Shown here piece by piece: positions 44,140 to 55,137 of a DNA stretch of 64,000 nucleotides. The stretch lies in NCBI GenBank assembly GCA_958510825.1, contig OY294052.1, forward strand, positions 6,097,816 through 6,161,815, written 5' to 3'. A program made the translations under genes and the position numbers. Every line of letters starts with the position of its first letter. The stretch's first letter is position 1. The notes under the pieces are model-generated. The model was not told the origin of the DNA and did not search any database. It saw nothing but the letters and a program-made list of their open reading frames with translations. This DNA is from Brachypterus glaber. Lineage: Eukaryota; Arthropoda; Insecta; Coleoptera; Kateretidae.

Positions 44140-44838
44140 CACAGGCCCACAAAATAAAAAAAGTGGTCTGTGCTGGGGTTGAGACCCACCTACTCTTACG
44201 TATTTTGGTATGCTGAACACGAATCTGTCATAAAAAAAGGCACTTCATCAGCTCATTTCTTTGCTACACTGAAAAAACTGTCTAAAATGGTAAAAATCTC
44301 ATATTATTTCAGTGTAACAAAAAAATGAGCCATTGAAGTGCATTTTTTATGACTGATTCTTGTTCACCATCTCAAAATACATAAGAATAGCACAGACCAC
44401 TCTTTTTTTTGTGGTAACAGCCAGTTTTTACAGTGTAGAAAAAAAATGAGCCTATGAAGTGCCTTTTTTATAACAGATTTGTGTTCAGCATCCCAAAATA
44501 CATAAGAATAGGTGAGTCTCAACCCCGGCACAGACGACTATTTTTTTTTGTGGGCCCATGCTGTTTTTTCAGTGTAGAAAAAAAAATGAGCGGATGAAGT
44601 GCCTTTTTTATGACAGATTCGTGTTCAGCATCCCAAAATACATAAGAATCCGTGGGTCTTAACCACAGCATAGACCATTTTTTTTTGTGGGTCCAGAAAG
44701 TTTTTTCAGTGTAGAAACAAAATAAGCAGACGAAGTGCCTTTTTTTATGACAGATTCGTATTCAGCATCCCAAAATACATAAGAATAGTTAGGTCTCAAC
44801 CCCAGCACAGCCCACTTTTTTTCTTTTGTGGGCCTGTG
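44140..44838. mobile_element. TIR element with internal tandem repeats, TAA-flanked
   Basis: Ends CACAGGCCCACAAAA and TTTTGTGGGCCTGTG, flanked by TAA at 44137-44139 and 44839-44841, fit PIF/Harbinger-type target choice. The inverted repeat continues through GTGCTGGGGTTGAGAC / GTCTCAACCCCAGCAC. Between the ends lie about four tandem copies of a 135-140-bp unit (CAGTGTAGAAAAAAAA..., ...CATCCCAAAATACATAAGA), with one unit inverted at the left. Non-coding. Confidence 0.75.
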
Positions 44839-45347
44839 TAATATTTAATTATTAATTATAATTATTGGCTAAAAACCAAATTGTTGTTGTAAGTAAATTA
44901 ATTACCTAACTTTAACACAGGGTCATAGCAAGCCTTAGAAAGCTTCTTAGAGAGTGTGATGTATCTTTTTCAGCTTGACCGAAACAACAGCAAATTAATC
45001 CTTATTTGCCAAACTTGAAACTACCCTATTTAGAACAATAACAGCTTGCTTATCAGGCACTATCTTAGGATACTGCCTAATAAGGATTGTCTAATCAAAC
45101 AAATTACACGACTCAACAAAAAAAAATTGTTCTTTGTCCTAAAGTTCTTTTGGTTTAAAGTTTGCTTTTGTGATAGTTGTGGTAATAATACTCATTTTCG
45201 AATTTTTTTATAAATTTCAATTAGTTTAAATACAATCAAAAATACCGCATGTCTGAGTGGGGTTTTTACGTTCACGCAGTGCCTCCAGATGGCACTCAAG
45301 TGATAAACAACGATCAGATGTTTTGTACATGTCGAGAAAACGTTAAA

Positions 45348-45553
45348 ATGACATCGCGAAAGTAAATATGATGCTGATGCATTTTGCTACGTATGTGGTC
45401 AATTTATTAAAGTTCGAGACATGAAATATGAACTAAAAACATCTCACGTTCTCTGTGAAGCCTACGAAGCATATTTTGACTGTCCTGTTCGGAATTAAGA
45501 CAAGCCATGGGCTCCAAATGTTGCTCGTAGTTATTGTAAAAAATGTTTGGAAG
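45348..45553 (+). pseudogene. Relic of a multicopy cysteine-rich protein gene
   Basis: ATG at 45348 starts MTSRK. After a one-base shift the text reads KYDADAFCYVCGQFIKVRD, LCEAYEAYFDCPVRN, stop (45496-45498), then DKPWAPNVARSYCKKCLEG, ending at a GTGAG donor-like site. The C-x2-C, CEAY, DKPWAP and C-x2-C-LEG pattern is one I recognise from a multicopy uncharacterised protein family in arthropod genomes, probably mobile-element associated. The shift and stop make this copy dead. Confidence 0.6.
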
Positions 45554-45954
45554 GTGAGAAATTTTTAATTAAGCAGTGAATCAAATGTAATGGACATATT
45601 AACGTTATCAAGTATTGGCCAATGAAAACATGATGGGAGACTATATCTCGGGTTTATTGAGAGAAAGTACTTATGAACATAAAAGAAAGAGTAAGAGGGT
45701 GCACTTTTAAAGTATTTTCTACTTTTTTGTAAATTATTTTGATAGTAAAACTTAATGAAAATGACAAACAAATTTATTTCGATGGTTCTATCTTCCAATA
45801 AAAAATAATACCACAGATTTTGAAAAATATCGTTCAATCGGTCTTCTAAATACAAAAGCAAACTTTTTTATGCCATATAATTTTTTTTCGTGTAATTATG
45901 ACCTAAACTATTTTATACTTTAGAGTCAAAGTCAAATTTTGTTTAGACCCGTGT

Positions 45955-46235
45955 TATTCTTTTGGCAAAGTAGCATCCCTACTCTCAATTTTCCTACTTC
46001 CTAATTTTAGTAAAATCCCTACTCCATAACATACTTACTCTACAATAATCCCATGCCATAACATCCATACTTCCAATAAACCTATAACCCAATAACCCTA
46101 CTTCCAAATAACCATACTCCCCAATAACCCTATTCCCTACTCCCTACTCCCAGATTTCCTTACTCCCAACAAGCCTACTCCCAATAACCCTAATCCCAAA
46201 TAACCCTACTCGCCAATAATCCGCTCTATATGCAC
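45955..46235. repeat. Degenerate C-rich short tandem repeat
   Basis: Diverged units like CCAATAACCCTACTCC. Same type as 18240-18575. Confidence 0.6.
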
Positions 46236-46589
46236 TCGATTAGCCACTATATAACTCAAAAAAGAAACATAACCTGTTTATGTCATGGTAAGCCATTGTC
46301 AAATATATATTTACTAAATACTATTTAATTTATTAATTACCTATTTATTTACATATATGAACTTGAAAGCATGTAATATTTTAAGCTAACAGTCCAAGAC
46401 TAGATCTTAAACTTTATGGGATTGGAAATCGAAACTCACTTAGAGGCGAAAACGTGTAAAATTTTAATAACCTGGTGACAATAATTTGGCATAATTTGGC
46501 CCCCATAACTGTTTTTAATGATTTTTTTTAATTGTTATGATTACTCCTTATATTAATAATTTTTCCTGAAAAAATTACGTCAATCTAAC

Positions 46590-46905
46590 TTTTTCTTCAG
46601 CTTTTTTTAAATAAGTTTTAAAGTTTAACCCTATGCCTTTTTTGTTTTCATAAAGAATAGGACTATTTCTCTTATAGAACTTGATTCTTCCTGAAATTCA
46701 AGTTTATCAGATATTTCGTCTTTAAGTTCGTGCTTACAAAAAACGTTACATCGGACGGACGGACGAATGGACGGGCGGACTGACGGAAACATTTATATCC
46801 AAAAGATTTTTGTTTAAGACGTTTTTTGGCGATTTTGGAAAATTTGAAACTGCCGTATTTTACTCTTCTAGAGCTTGCGCGCGGTGAAGAGCAAAATAAT
46901 TCGTA
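46590..46905 (+). mobile_element. Repeat O copy with short microsatellite
   Basis: TAGAACTTGATTCTTCCTG, a short GGACGGACGGACGAATGGAC block, GACGTTTTTTGGCGATTTTGG and a promoter-side end GAGCTTGCGCGCGGTGAAGAG align with 29800-30790. Here the tandem block is only about 35 bp. Confidence 0.6.
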
Positions 46906-47507
46906 TGATAAAATAAAAAATAAAATTGATAATATTGCAATACTTTTACTACAATTTTACGATAAAATTAACATTACATATAAACATGTATTATTTTTAC
47001 GGACCACTAAAAATATTTTATTTCGCTACTAGCTACTCGGGAACTTTAATAGTGTCAGTTTAGGTGTGTTTGATGCCGTAAAATCTATATAAAAATGTAA
47101 CAAAAATATACAGCATGTTTCAAAATAAGAAAATAATAAAAAATGAGGGGTGAACAACAACAACATTTTTGTACAGGGACCAAAATTTTTGTATGACTTT
47201 GGACATAGAAATCGGCAATGTTAAAACTAGTAGTTAATAAGATTTTTGACTTTTTGGATAAAATTTCTAAGATTTCCGGTGATGATATCATATCACACCC
47301 ACATGATATGTGAAATGCACCCCTGATTTTTTTGTCACATTTTATTTAGTTATTTTAGTGTTAATTAATTGGTAAACCAACTTTAAGTCTTAACCCAACT
47401 AGTTATAAAATTAGTGTGATATTATGTTCACTGTAAAAAGTAACCTGAATATTCACTTACAAATGGATAGCAAATATTAACAAACAAACAACTGTACTTT
47501 AATTTTT

Positions 47508-47546
47508 ATTTATTTATTTATTTTATTTATTTATTTATTTATTTAT
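47508..47546 (-). repeat. (TAAA)n tail of the adjacent LINE
   Basis: ATTT units on the plus strand (TAAA on the minus strand), directly after GGGGCTTTCCCGTATAAAT on the minus strand. Typical simple-repeat 3' tail of a CR1/Jockey-like element. Confidence 0.75.
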
Positions 47547-47711
47547 ACGGGAAAGCCCCATTACAGTGAAGATAGTACAATAATTATAACAATAATAATT
47601 ATTAAATACAGGTAATCTTAAAAATTAAAATATAACTAATTAATGACTAAAAATTAATAACTAAAGAATTTACTGAACAGCAAGATAACTAAAGCAAAGT
47701 GAAAATTTAAA

Positions 47712-48417
47712 TCAAACTAAAGATCGGACAGACGATTTAAAATTGGCAAAATTACCAAAAAATAGATCAATTTTTTTATCGTTAATAAATTTTAAAGCAA
47801 CATTTAAAGGAGTTAAGTTAGCATAATTTGTAGTATGACGGGACAAAACAAAAATGTCTTGAACACCTCTTAATGCTCTACCGGAAACAAGAAAGTCAAG
47901 CATACCTAATAGTTCACTACAGTCAGTTAAACCATTTGTTAATTTGTAGACAAAACATATATTGGCTAAAAGCCTTCTTGATTCCAATTTTTCCAATCCA
48001 GTCACTCTATAAATCACAGAATAATCATGGTCGACTATGGGAATACGCATTTTGTAAGCAATTATTCTTAAGAATTTGCGCTGAACTTTTTCTAAAATCT
48101 CCTTATCCTGTAAAGTATAAGGAGACCATATAAGCGGGCAGTATTCTAAGTTGGACCGTACTAATGTTTTATAAATGGTTACTATAGTATTAGAAGACAG
48201 TTCCATGCAATTTCTCGTTAAAAATCCTAAAGTCCTGTTTGCCTTTAAAGTAATATTTTTAATATGTTCGGAAAAATTTAAATTTTCGTTAAAAGTGACT
48301 CCTAAATCCTTGACTGATTGGACATATTTTAAAGGAGCATCACCAATTAAATAAGATGTATTAAACTTTTTGTTAAAAACACGCAACATATCATGTCCGT
48401 CCTTAAATATTATTATT
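47712..48417 (-). pseudogene. Non-LTR retrotransposon, RT thumb/C-terminal part
   Basis: Open frame of over 225 codons on the minus strand: KDGHDMLRVFNKKF, then VKDLGVTFNENLNFSEHI, LVRSNLEYCPLIWSPY and KVQRKFLRIIAYK. VKDLGV and RSxLEYxxxxWSP are standard landmarks just after the reverse-transcriptase catalytic core in Jockey/CR1-type LINEs. The catalytic core (F/YADD) is absent, so this is a 5'-truncated copy, though the retained frame is intact to its stop at 47714-47712. The 3' UTR and (TAAA)n tail lie to the left, to 47508. Confidence 0.85.
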
Positions 48418-48805
48418 TTTTTTATGAAACATCCTCTGTACTCATTGGAAACTTAAGGTAAATTATTTTTAAATTTAATGTTACTCTTGTACATTTTTGT
48501 ATTTTTTTATTCCACAGCAGAGTCTCGATAGAATGAACTAATTTATGAACGGCGTTGTAGCTCCACCGAGGTTGTTCACTATTAGAGTGCAGATAAAAGT
48601 ACACATCACTGATACTTACAGTGTATTTATTACATTGTTCACTATTCAGAGGTTAATGTTTAATGTTTAATATTGAGACTCTACTGTAACTTGTACTGTA
48701 ATTTTAATTGTAAATTATCATGTGATTTATAGTATCTTATATTTTTTATAATACCTACATTGACGTGTTCACAGAATTGTTATTCTCTTAAGAACAAATA
48801 AACTA

Positions 48806-48811
<6 letters not shown>

Positions 48812-48866
<55 letters not shown>
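48812..48866. repeat. (ATT)n microsatellite
   Basis: Perfect trinucleotide run. Confidence 0.9.
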
Positions 48867-48869
48867 AGT

Positions 48870-49035
48870 GAGTGACTTTAGAACTACAGTGTTTTTAACA
48901 AAAAGTACATTTGTAGACGATTATAACTGTCTATCCATTTGTAACTGAATATTTAGTTACAAATGTATAGCAAGTTATGATGCTATAGAAATGTACTTTA
49001 ATTTTTGTTAAAAACACTATAGTTCTAAAGTCACG
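48870..49035. repeat. Fold-back MITE
   Basis: GTGACTTTAGAACTACAGTG and TTTTTAACAAAAAGTACATTTG are mirrored at the right by CACTATAGTTCTAAAGTCAC and its inner arm. About 165 bp, adjoining a LINE scrap. Confidence 0.65.
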
Positions 49036-49042
49036 TACTATA

Positions 49043-49079
49043 ATATTTAAGGATGGACATGAAATGTTGCGTGTTCCTA
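49043..49079 (+). mobile_element. LINE scrap between two MITEs
   Basis: Encodes IFKDGHEMLRVPN, the same residues as the 5' edge of the LINE at 47712-48417 but on the opposite strand. MITE B (49082) follows almost immediately. Confidence 0.6.
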
Positions 49080-49081
49080 AC

Positions 49082-49488
49082 AATGGCGATTTCTCCCGTT
49101 AGATTAGACAGGGACAAAAGTTCTACCCAAAAAGGATAGAAGACATACATACACTCCCACTTCCACCCAACCAAACAAATTCTGTATTTGTTCTTTGCTG
49201 AACAAATACAATATTTACTTGGCCGGGCGAAAAGTGTAACTATATATTAAAGAAATTACTGGCGCCATCTAAACTTTAGTAGAATTTTCTTATTCTACAG
49301 ATTCACATTAGCTATGTTCGTTCGTGCCGCTCAGTGCTACACTTTCCGGCCAACCAAATAAATACTGTATTTGTTGTATGAAAAACAAATACAGTATTTA
49401 TTTGGTTGGCTGGAAAGTGTAGCACAAATGAGATAGAGATAGGGTAGACGTCTTTTGTTTCATAGTTCTAGTTGTAGAGAGCTCCATT
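49082..49488 (+). mobile_element. MITE-like element B, copy 5
   Basis: Full-length copy, AATGGCGATTTC to GAGCTCCATT, with the clearest version of both internal hairpins. Confidence 0.78.
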
Positions 49489-50711
49489 CCATAGGATAAT
49501 ATTCAGTTTAATTTTTACAGTGTTTTTAAATACTTGAATAAGAATATTCTATTTTTTCCTTTCAATAACTTTGAAAATATTTTTGCTAACACGATAAATT
49601 AGGTATAATATTTTAAATTATTTGGATTGTACAGTTTTTTTTGCACATCCTGTACTGTATACAACTCATTGAATTTCTCCGCACGTTACGGTTTTAAATG
49701 CTGAATGGTTTATTAAGATCTTGGGCTATGTTCTCTCATAAAAAATGAAAGCACATAATATGGAATAAAATACCAAAAAACAAGAAAATATTAAAATTTA
49801 ATTAAATTAAAGCTGGCGATAAAATGATTACATTTTGGATATAAACTGTATTTTTTTTATTGCTGTACCTATTTAAAATTTTAAATATTATTATTATTAA
49901 CGGTATAAAGAGCATAAGTTAGACGACCTATTTTTTGAACATCACCTTCTGTAAAAACACATACCTGTTTAATGTAATTTTTGTTTATTTGTTAATTAGG
50001 GACCAATTTTTCTTAGTTTACATTAGGTATCTCATTCCCAAATGTTACTTTGTGTAAATATTCTGACGTGTCCACATTTAACAACAGTATATTGTTTTAC
50101 TAAGAGGAAAAGTGAAGCTTTTTTTTACTAGTCTGTAGAATTTACGGACTAGGCTAAATGGAGTTATCGAGTTTACAGACAGACAGGAAATGAAGGTAGA
50201 TCGCAAATGAAGAATTTGAAAATTAATGTAAAACCTATGAAACCTCAAAATTTGAATATACTTTTTTCAAAATTAATGCAGAGCACGAGCCAAAAGCTTA
50301 TTTGTGGCTCTCCATGCTTCTGTAATATATTTGCCAGTAATAAACTATTAACTATAAACAGACAGACAGATAGACGGACAGACAGACGGACGAAAAAAAA
50401 TTTTTTTTTTTTTTACTGATTTTGACTCAGAAGGGTCTAAAACGTCGAGAAATGTGAAAAAAATATGGTCAAACATAGGTATATCTAATACACCAAAAAT
50501 GCCGTGTCTTCTAAATATGACCTGTCAAATTTGTCCACGTCCACCAAATGACCAGCGAGAGAAAAACAAAGCAAATCTCGAAACAAAAAGTACACCATGA
50601 ATAATTTACTACAATTACTGTTAAAAAACGGCTTTGCAGGAGCGTGAGACGTTTCGGAGGGTTGCGTTATTTTGGAGTGGAGAGAAATTTAATTTTTGTA
50701 ATGCTGCAAAG
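49489..50711. other. No gene recognised
   Basis: 50097-50155 is a single arm of the snap-back at 15423. 50360-50395 holds a short GACAGACGGAC run like that of repeat O. A 70-codon frame across it is not credible. Confidence 0.4.
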
Positions 50712-51056
50712 AAAAAAAGGGTTCCTTAAAAAAAGACACTTGTCCTTTGACATGTTCAAAGCCATATTCTATTGTTTCAAGGCTAGCATTTATTTGAGCC
50801 ATAGTCCATGTCCTTGAATAAAGAGCACGGGTATTTGAATGAAGAACCGCACTCTTTAATCAAGGAAATTAATATTTGGTTTAAAGAAATGCTAGCCTTA
50901 AATCAAGAGAATATTTTATTTATTTATTTATTTATTTATTTATTATCATTATTTATTTACTCAGAGTCATGGAGACTCCCAAATAACCTTTTGGCTTATG
51001 GATTTGAACATATCTAAAGACACGTGTCTTTGGTTTAAGGAATCCTTTTTTTCTGT
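50712..51056. mobile_element. MITE family Q, copy 2
   Basis: Ends CAAAGAAAAAAAGGGTTCC and GGAATCCTTTTTTTCTGTG resemble 5412-5621. The interior is self-complementary (CCTTGAATAAAGAGC / GCACTCTTTAATCAAGG) and carries a TTTA microsatellite. Confidence 0.6.
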
Positions 51057-51075
51057 GTAACTTAACCTTCACCTC

Positions 51076-51132
51076 TTGGTACTGAAGAGGGCCAGCAGCC
51101 CGAAACTGTCAGTCTACCAATATCTCTCTGTA
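51076..51132 (+). ncRNA. Hammerhead, family A, lacking the distal helix I strand
   Basis: TTGGTA 51076-51081, CTGAAGA 51082-51088, GGGC/GCCC 51089-51101, GAA 51102-51104, ACT/AGT and C51114 are intact. The insertion starts just after the distal strand, so tertiary loop contacts would be lost. Confidence 0.75.
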
Positions 51133-51414
51133 CGATGATTAGAAAATAGATTGATGGAATAATAAATTAATATTTTTATAATTTTGTTTAAAATTAAAAA
51201 TTTCTGTCCTTACTAATTTTACGTCTAACCACCCGTTAGTGGTACTATGTGCTTGAGACACACAAGTCTTCAACTTGCTACCATTCAAAGTCTCCAGATA
51301 AGGAGAGGTATGAGTACTTGTCTACATCTAGAAATAGATGGCGCACAAGTCTACATCAATCTAATGGCTATATTCCTTTTGCGAGTAAAGTCTAAAAACG
51401 TTTTCTTAATCAGT

Positions 51415-51487
51415 GTGCAGAGTTGACTCTTGGTACTGAAGAGGGCCAGCAGCCCGAAACTGTCAGTCTACCAATATCTCTCTGTAC
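51415..51487 (+). ncRNA. Hammerhead ribozyme, family A, intact
   Basis: GTGCAGAG 51415-51422 pairs with CTCTGTAC 51480-51487. TTGGTA 51430-51435 pairs with TACCAA 51469-51474. Core CTGAAGA is at 51436-51442, helix II GGGC 51443-51446 with GCCC 51452-51455, GAA 51456-51458, helix III ACT/AGT, cleavage after C51468. No deviation from consensus. Confidence 0.9.
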
Positions 51488-51768
51488 GATGATTAGAAAA
51501 TAGATTGATGGAATAATAAATTAATATTTTTATAATTTTGTTTAAAATTAAAAATTTCTGTCCTTACTAATTTTACGTCTAACCACCCGTTAGTGGTACT
51601 ATGTGCTTGAGACACACAAGTCTTCAACTTGCTACCATTCAAAGTCTCCAGATAAGGAGAGGTATGAGTAGTTGTCTACATCTAGAAATAGATGGCGCAC
51701 AAGTCTACATCAATCTAATGGCTATATTCCTTTTGCGAGTAAAGTCTAAAAACGTTTTCTTAATCAGC

Positions 51769-51841
51769 GTGCAGAGTTGACTCTTGGTACTGAAGAGGGC
51801 CAGCAGCCCGAAACTGTCAATCTACCAATATCTCTCTGTAC
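51769..51841 (+). ncRNA. Hammerhead, family A, helix III mutated
   Basis: Identical to its neighbour except AGT is AAT before C51822, which breaks one pair of the 3-bp helix III. Confidence 0.8.
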
Positions 51842-52122
51842 GATGATTAGAAAATAGATTGATGGAATAATAAATTAATATTTTTATAATTTTGTTTAAA
51901 ATTAAAAATTTCTGTCCTTACTAATTTTACGTCTAACCACCCGTTAGTGGTACTATGTGCTTGAGACACACAAGTCTTCAACTTGCTACCATTCAAAGTC
52001 TCCAGATAAGGAGAGGTATGAGTAGTTGTCTACATCTAGAAATAGATGGCGCACAAGTCTACATCAATCTAATGGCTATATTCCTTTTGCGAGTAAAGTC
52101 TAAAAACGTTTTCTTAATCAGC

Positions 52123-52195
52123 GTGCAGAGTTGACTCTTGGTACTGAAGAGGGCCAGCAGCCCGAAACTGTCAGTCTACCAATATCTCTCTGTAC
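52123..52195 (+). ncRNA. Hammerhead ribozyme, family A, intact
   Basis: Same as 51415-51487 at twice the 354-bp interval, cleavage after C52176. All core bases are consensus. Confidence 0.9.
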
Positions 52196-52569
52196 GATGA
52201 TTAGAAAATAGATTGATGGAATAATAAATTAATATTTTTATAATTTTGTTTAAAATTAAAAATTTCTGTCCTTATTAACCTTCACCTATTCGATTCAGAT
52301 ATTGAATCGCAAAAATACTTTATCCCTAAAATAACAGTTACTTATACTGATAATCCATCGATTTAGTATACACTTAAAGAAGAATTCTTATCACCTGCAC
52401 ACATTATCAGAAAATACCATAGCCTGTAAAACTAATCTACATTTTGTGCATCAAAAGATTATATATTTTTGTTAAAAATTGTGCTATTTTTTCTTGTATT
52501 AATCATAAAAAATCCAATAATTTTTGGTATTTAGGTATAACATATTTGAAAACTTATACCATAATAGTA

Positions 52570-52797
52570 ATTATATACTAAGGTAGAGAATACACTTTTT
52601 TAGCCTAGCATATTATATCCCGAGATGCGTAACATCAAGGGATATAAGAGTGGAAGAATATACTGCCCTGATAAAGCAGCGTTTTCAAAATATTACATCA
52701 GGGTTGACGTGAAAACGCCGCTATGCGACAAGTGTAACTTACTGCCCTTTACTTTAACAGGGTAGTGTCTTCTCTATCGTGGTTTATATATTATTGT
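52570..52797. mobile_element. MITE, family P, larger copy
   Basis: Ends ATATACTAAGGTAGAGAA and TTCTCTATCGTGGTTTATAT match, as inverted repeats, the ends of 43637-43775. The core includes CCGAGATGCGTAACATCAAGG and self-complementary ACTGCCCTGATAAAGCAGCG-type stretches. Confidence 0.55.
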
Positions 52798-53459
52798 TTT
52801 CAATAATGGCACAATTAATTAATCGCAAAAAAACAAGCAGCCTTTGAAATCGCCATTTTTGAAAACAAATGAATACATTAATTTATTGACTAAAATTTGA
52901 CAGTTTTAGTAGCGTTTTTAAATGATTAAAATGTTTAAAAACATATAAGTAGGTACTTATTTAATAAATTATAAGTAAGTTCTACAGCTAGAAGCGAAAA
53001 AAAAAGTTTTTTTTTGTTTCCTGTAAAATTTACTGTTAGTGTTTAAAATAAGTAATTCAAATATTCTTTTTGGTCCATCCAATTTAACATTCTGCGTTAA
53101 GCGGAGAACGTTAAAGTCGCTCTCGCTCTCCAACTCTAAAGTCCAAGTTTAAGCTACCCGCTGGTCGCTGTACTAGAGTAGAGGTATTGATCTTTGAGAA
53201 GGGAAAGTTTACAGTCCCTTCGTTCCAACTCCCTTGGTCCACATTTGCAGCCACCCACGCCACCCCCCGATCCCCCTATGAAGTTTACAAGCCTACGGCC
53301 GCTGGTCATTTTAAACAGGGGTGGCTCGTCCCGTTTGCATATTTTTCAGGCTCTGATAATATACTGTTCTTTCTTAGTCCATAAATAAAATACTTGTTAT
53401 AGTGGCATTTGATTTAAAGGCTAGCCTAAAATAAGCTGCCTAAAATTAATCCAGTATTT
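52798..53459. other. No gene recognised; GC-richer patch 53100-53370
   Basis: The patch (CCACCCACGCCACCCCCCG, GCCTACGGCCGCTGG) supports two overlapping 64-65-codon frames with no splice or motif support. It could be a UTR or an unrecognised repeat. Confidence 0.35.
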
Positions 53460-53930
53460 TAATTATTTTTTCTATTTTGCTACTTTTATAAGCTCATAAT
53501 CACAAGCATTTTGCTTGTGATTATATGCATGTAAGAGGTTAGTACGTTTTTCTTTCTTTGGGTTGGCAAGACAGGACAAAAGAATATCGCTTGGCGTTTT
53601 CTGTGCAAATGTCAACACCGCTTTTAAGTTTAGTTTTCTACGAAAACCGTGTCAAAATTTTGACTTGGTTACTTGCAGTCAAAAAGAGAAGAGCTGACTA
53701 AAAAATATATCAAAATATCGTTTGTTCTATGAATTTCAAACATCGCGTAAATTGTAATGCCAACCCAAATCAAAAATCTCTAAATCGGTCATAAATTTAA
53801 ATGTAGTTTTTTTTTTATTTTTGAACGAAATAGAAATAACTGTAGAAAACTCGCCGCAAGGGGATCGTTTTCTAAACTTGTACTCCTACGCTAAAAACGG
53901 GGGCTAGTACTTTAATATAGATACTATTAA
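53460..53930 (+). repeat. Dispersed repeat F, copy 3
   Basis: Same orientation as 8965-9368. It includes a local hairpin TCACAAGCATTTTGCTTGTGA and ends in the shared GCTAGTACTTTAATATAG. Confidence 0.65.
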
Positions 53931-54749
53931 AAGGTGCCTCTTTATCTATCTATCCGACAAAAATAAATATATACATTAACAAAAATATCTTCTGCAACAA
54001 TCTAGTAGGTATCTACATTACTTTAAACTTTTTCACAAACACAGTAAATAATGCTTAGTTTTATGCAAAACACAATACTGAAATGAACCGTTTATAAAAT
54101 TGAAAATGTTGAGCGCCGTTGTGGTTCAATTTGCCCGGAAGTGGATTCGTGGTTAGCAGTAAAACACTAGGATCGTAGTACACAATTATTCTGTCCCAAA
54201 AAGAGAAGTGAGCACCTGATTGGCTGACAATATCTTGTGATATTTTCAGACTATTTTCAAACTAACTTGAAAGAAATCCAAAAATTCAAACTAACTTGAA
54301 ACAAAATCCCAAGATTCAAACTACAATTAAAAAAGGGAAAATTAATGTCTTGAATAAAAATACATTAATAAAATGACTTACCTACACCAGAATACTATTT
54401 GTATTATAAAATAAAATAGTTATCCCTAAGGATGCACTTGAAAATTATGGAAAATATTTAACAAGCTCTCTCATTCAGGTAAAATGTCAAAAAGAAAGAA
54501 TTTCTAAACAGTGGGTTGAGAAATTCAAAAATCCCTAAATTGCCAAAATTTATATAGGTCAAGTTAAGGTCAAGCGATCAGGTGCACAACTTGTAAACAA
54601 ATATCATTTTAGATTTTACAGGGATGGTTAAGAAATTTACCTAATTATTTAATTAAAGGTAACCAAAAATTATTTTACTACAATACGTATTAGTATCTAT
54701 AAGTACTTTTATTTTTAAAATTAAGATTAAAAATACTTTAAAAAATACT

Positions 54750-55069
54750 TTATCCAATACATACGGATAATAAGACAATTACCAGCTTTATTTTAAATAG
54801 ATAAACTTAATAATAACCCCCGCGTGGCTTTTACTTTATTGAGTGGATAATTATTTATTTTACCCACTCAACTGTCACTTGTCAAATTATTTTCTTGTAA
54901 ATGTCATTAAAATGTTTAATAAAAATATGAATTCCTAAGCTATTTATTGGATAAAACCTTGTATGGCACTCATGGGTAAACCGATATTGCCCTCTCGAAA
55001 ATTAACCTGCTTGGCTGACGCCTCGCAGGTTAATATATCTTACTTTACCCACTAGTACCATAAATAACT
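54750..55069 (-). mobile_element. Hairpin-rich MITE C, copy 3
   Basis: Complement of 23963-24290. The central hairpin is in the same orientation as copy 1 and opposite to copy 2. Confidence 0.7.
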
Positions 55070-55137
55070 ATTATTTTTCCCTTCAATATTTTTTCTTTAC
55101 TTTCCAATAAAAGAGATTTTAAAATAAATAATACCTA

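Larger units (their letters stand above)
51075..52274 (+). mobile_element. Family A retrozyme array, 3.4 monomers
   Basis: This 1,200-bp array is flanked by perfect 13-bp direct repeats TTAACCTTCACCT at 51062-51074 and 52275-52287. It is entirely in plus orientation, with no inversion. Predicted cleavage positions fall at 51114, 51468, 51822 and 52176, exactly 354 bp apart. The monomers are almost identical, so this is probably the youngest insertion in the window. The 3' end is ...AAAAATTTCTGTCCTTA. Confidence 0.9.

Noticed and set aside
44240..44265. CTGATGA on the minus strand
   Set aside because: No GAA or helix II. It belongs to the tandem unit of the TIR element.
51075..52274. CRISPR-like or ordinary satellite array
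   Set aside because: There are no unique spacers. Direct repeats flank the array as a unit, and hammerhead cores explain the structure better.
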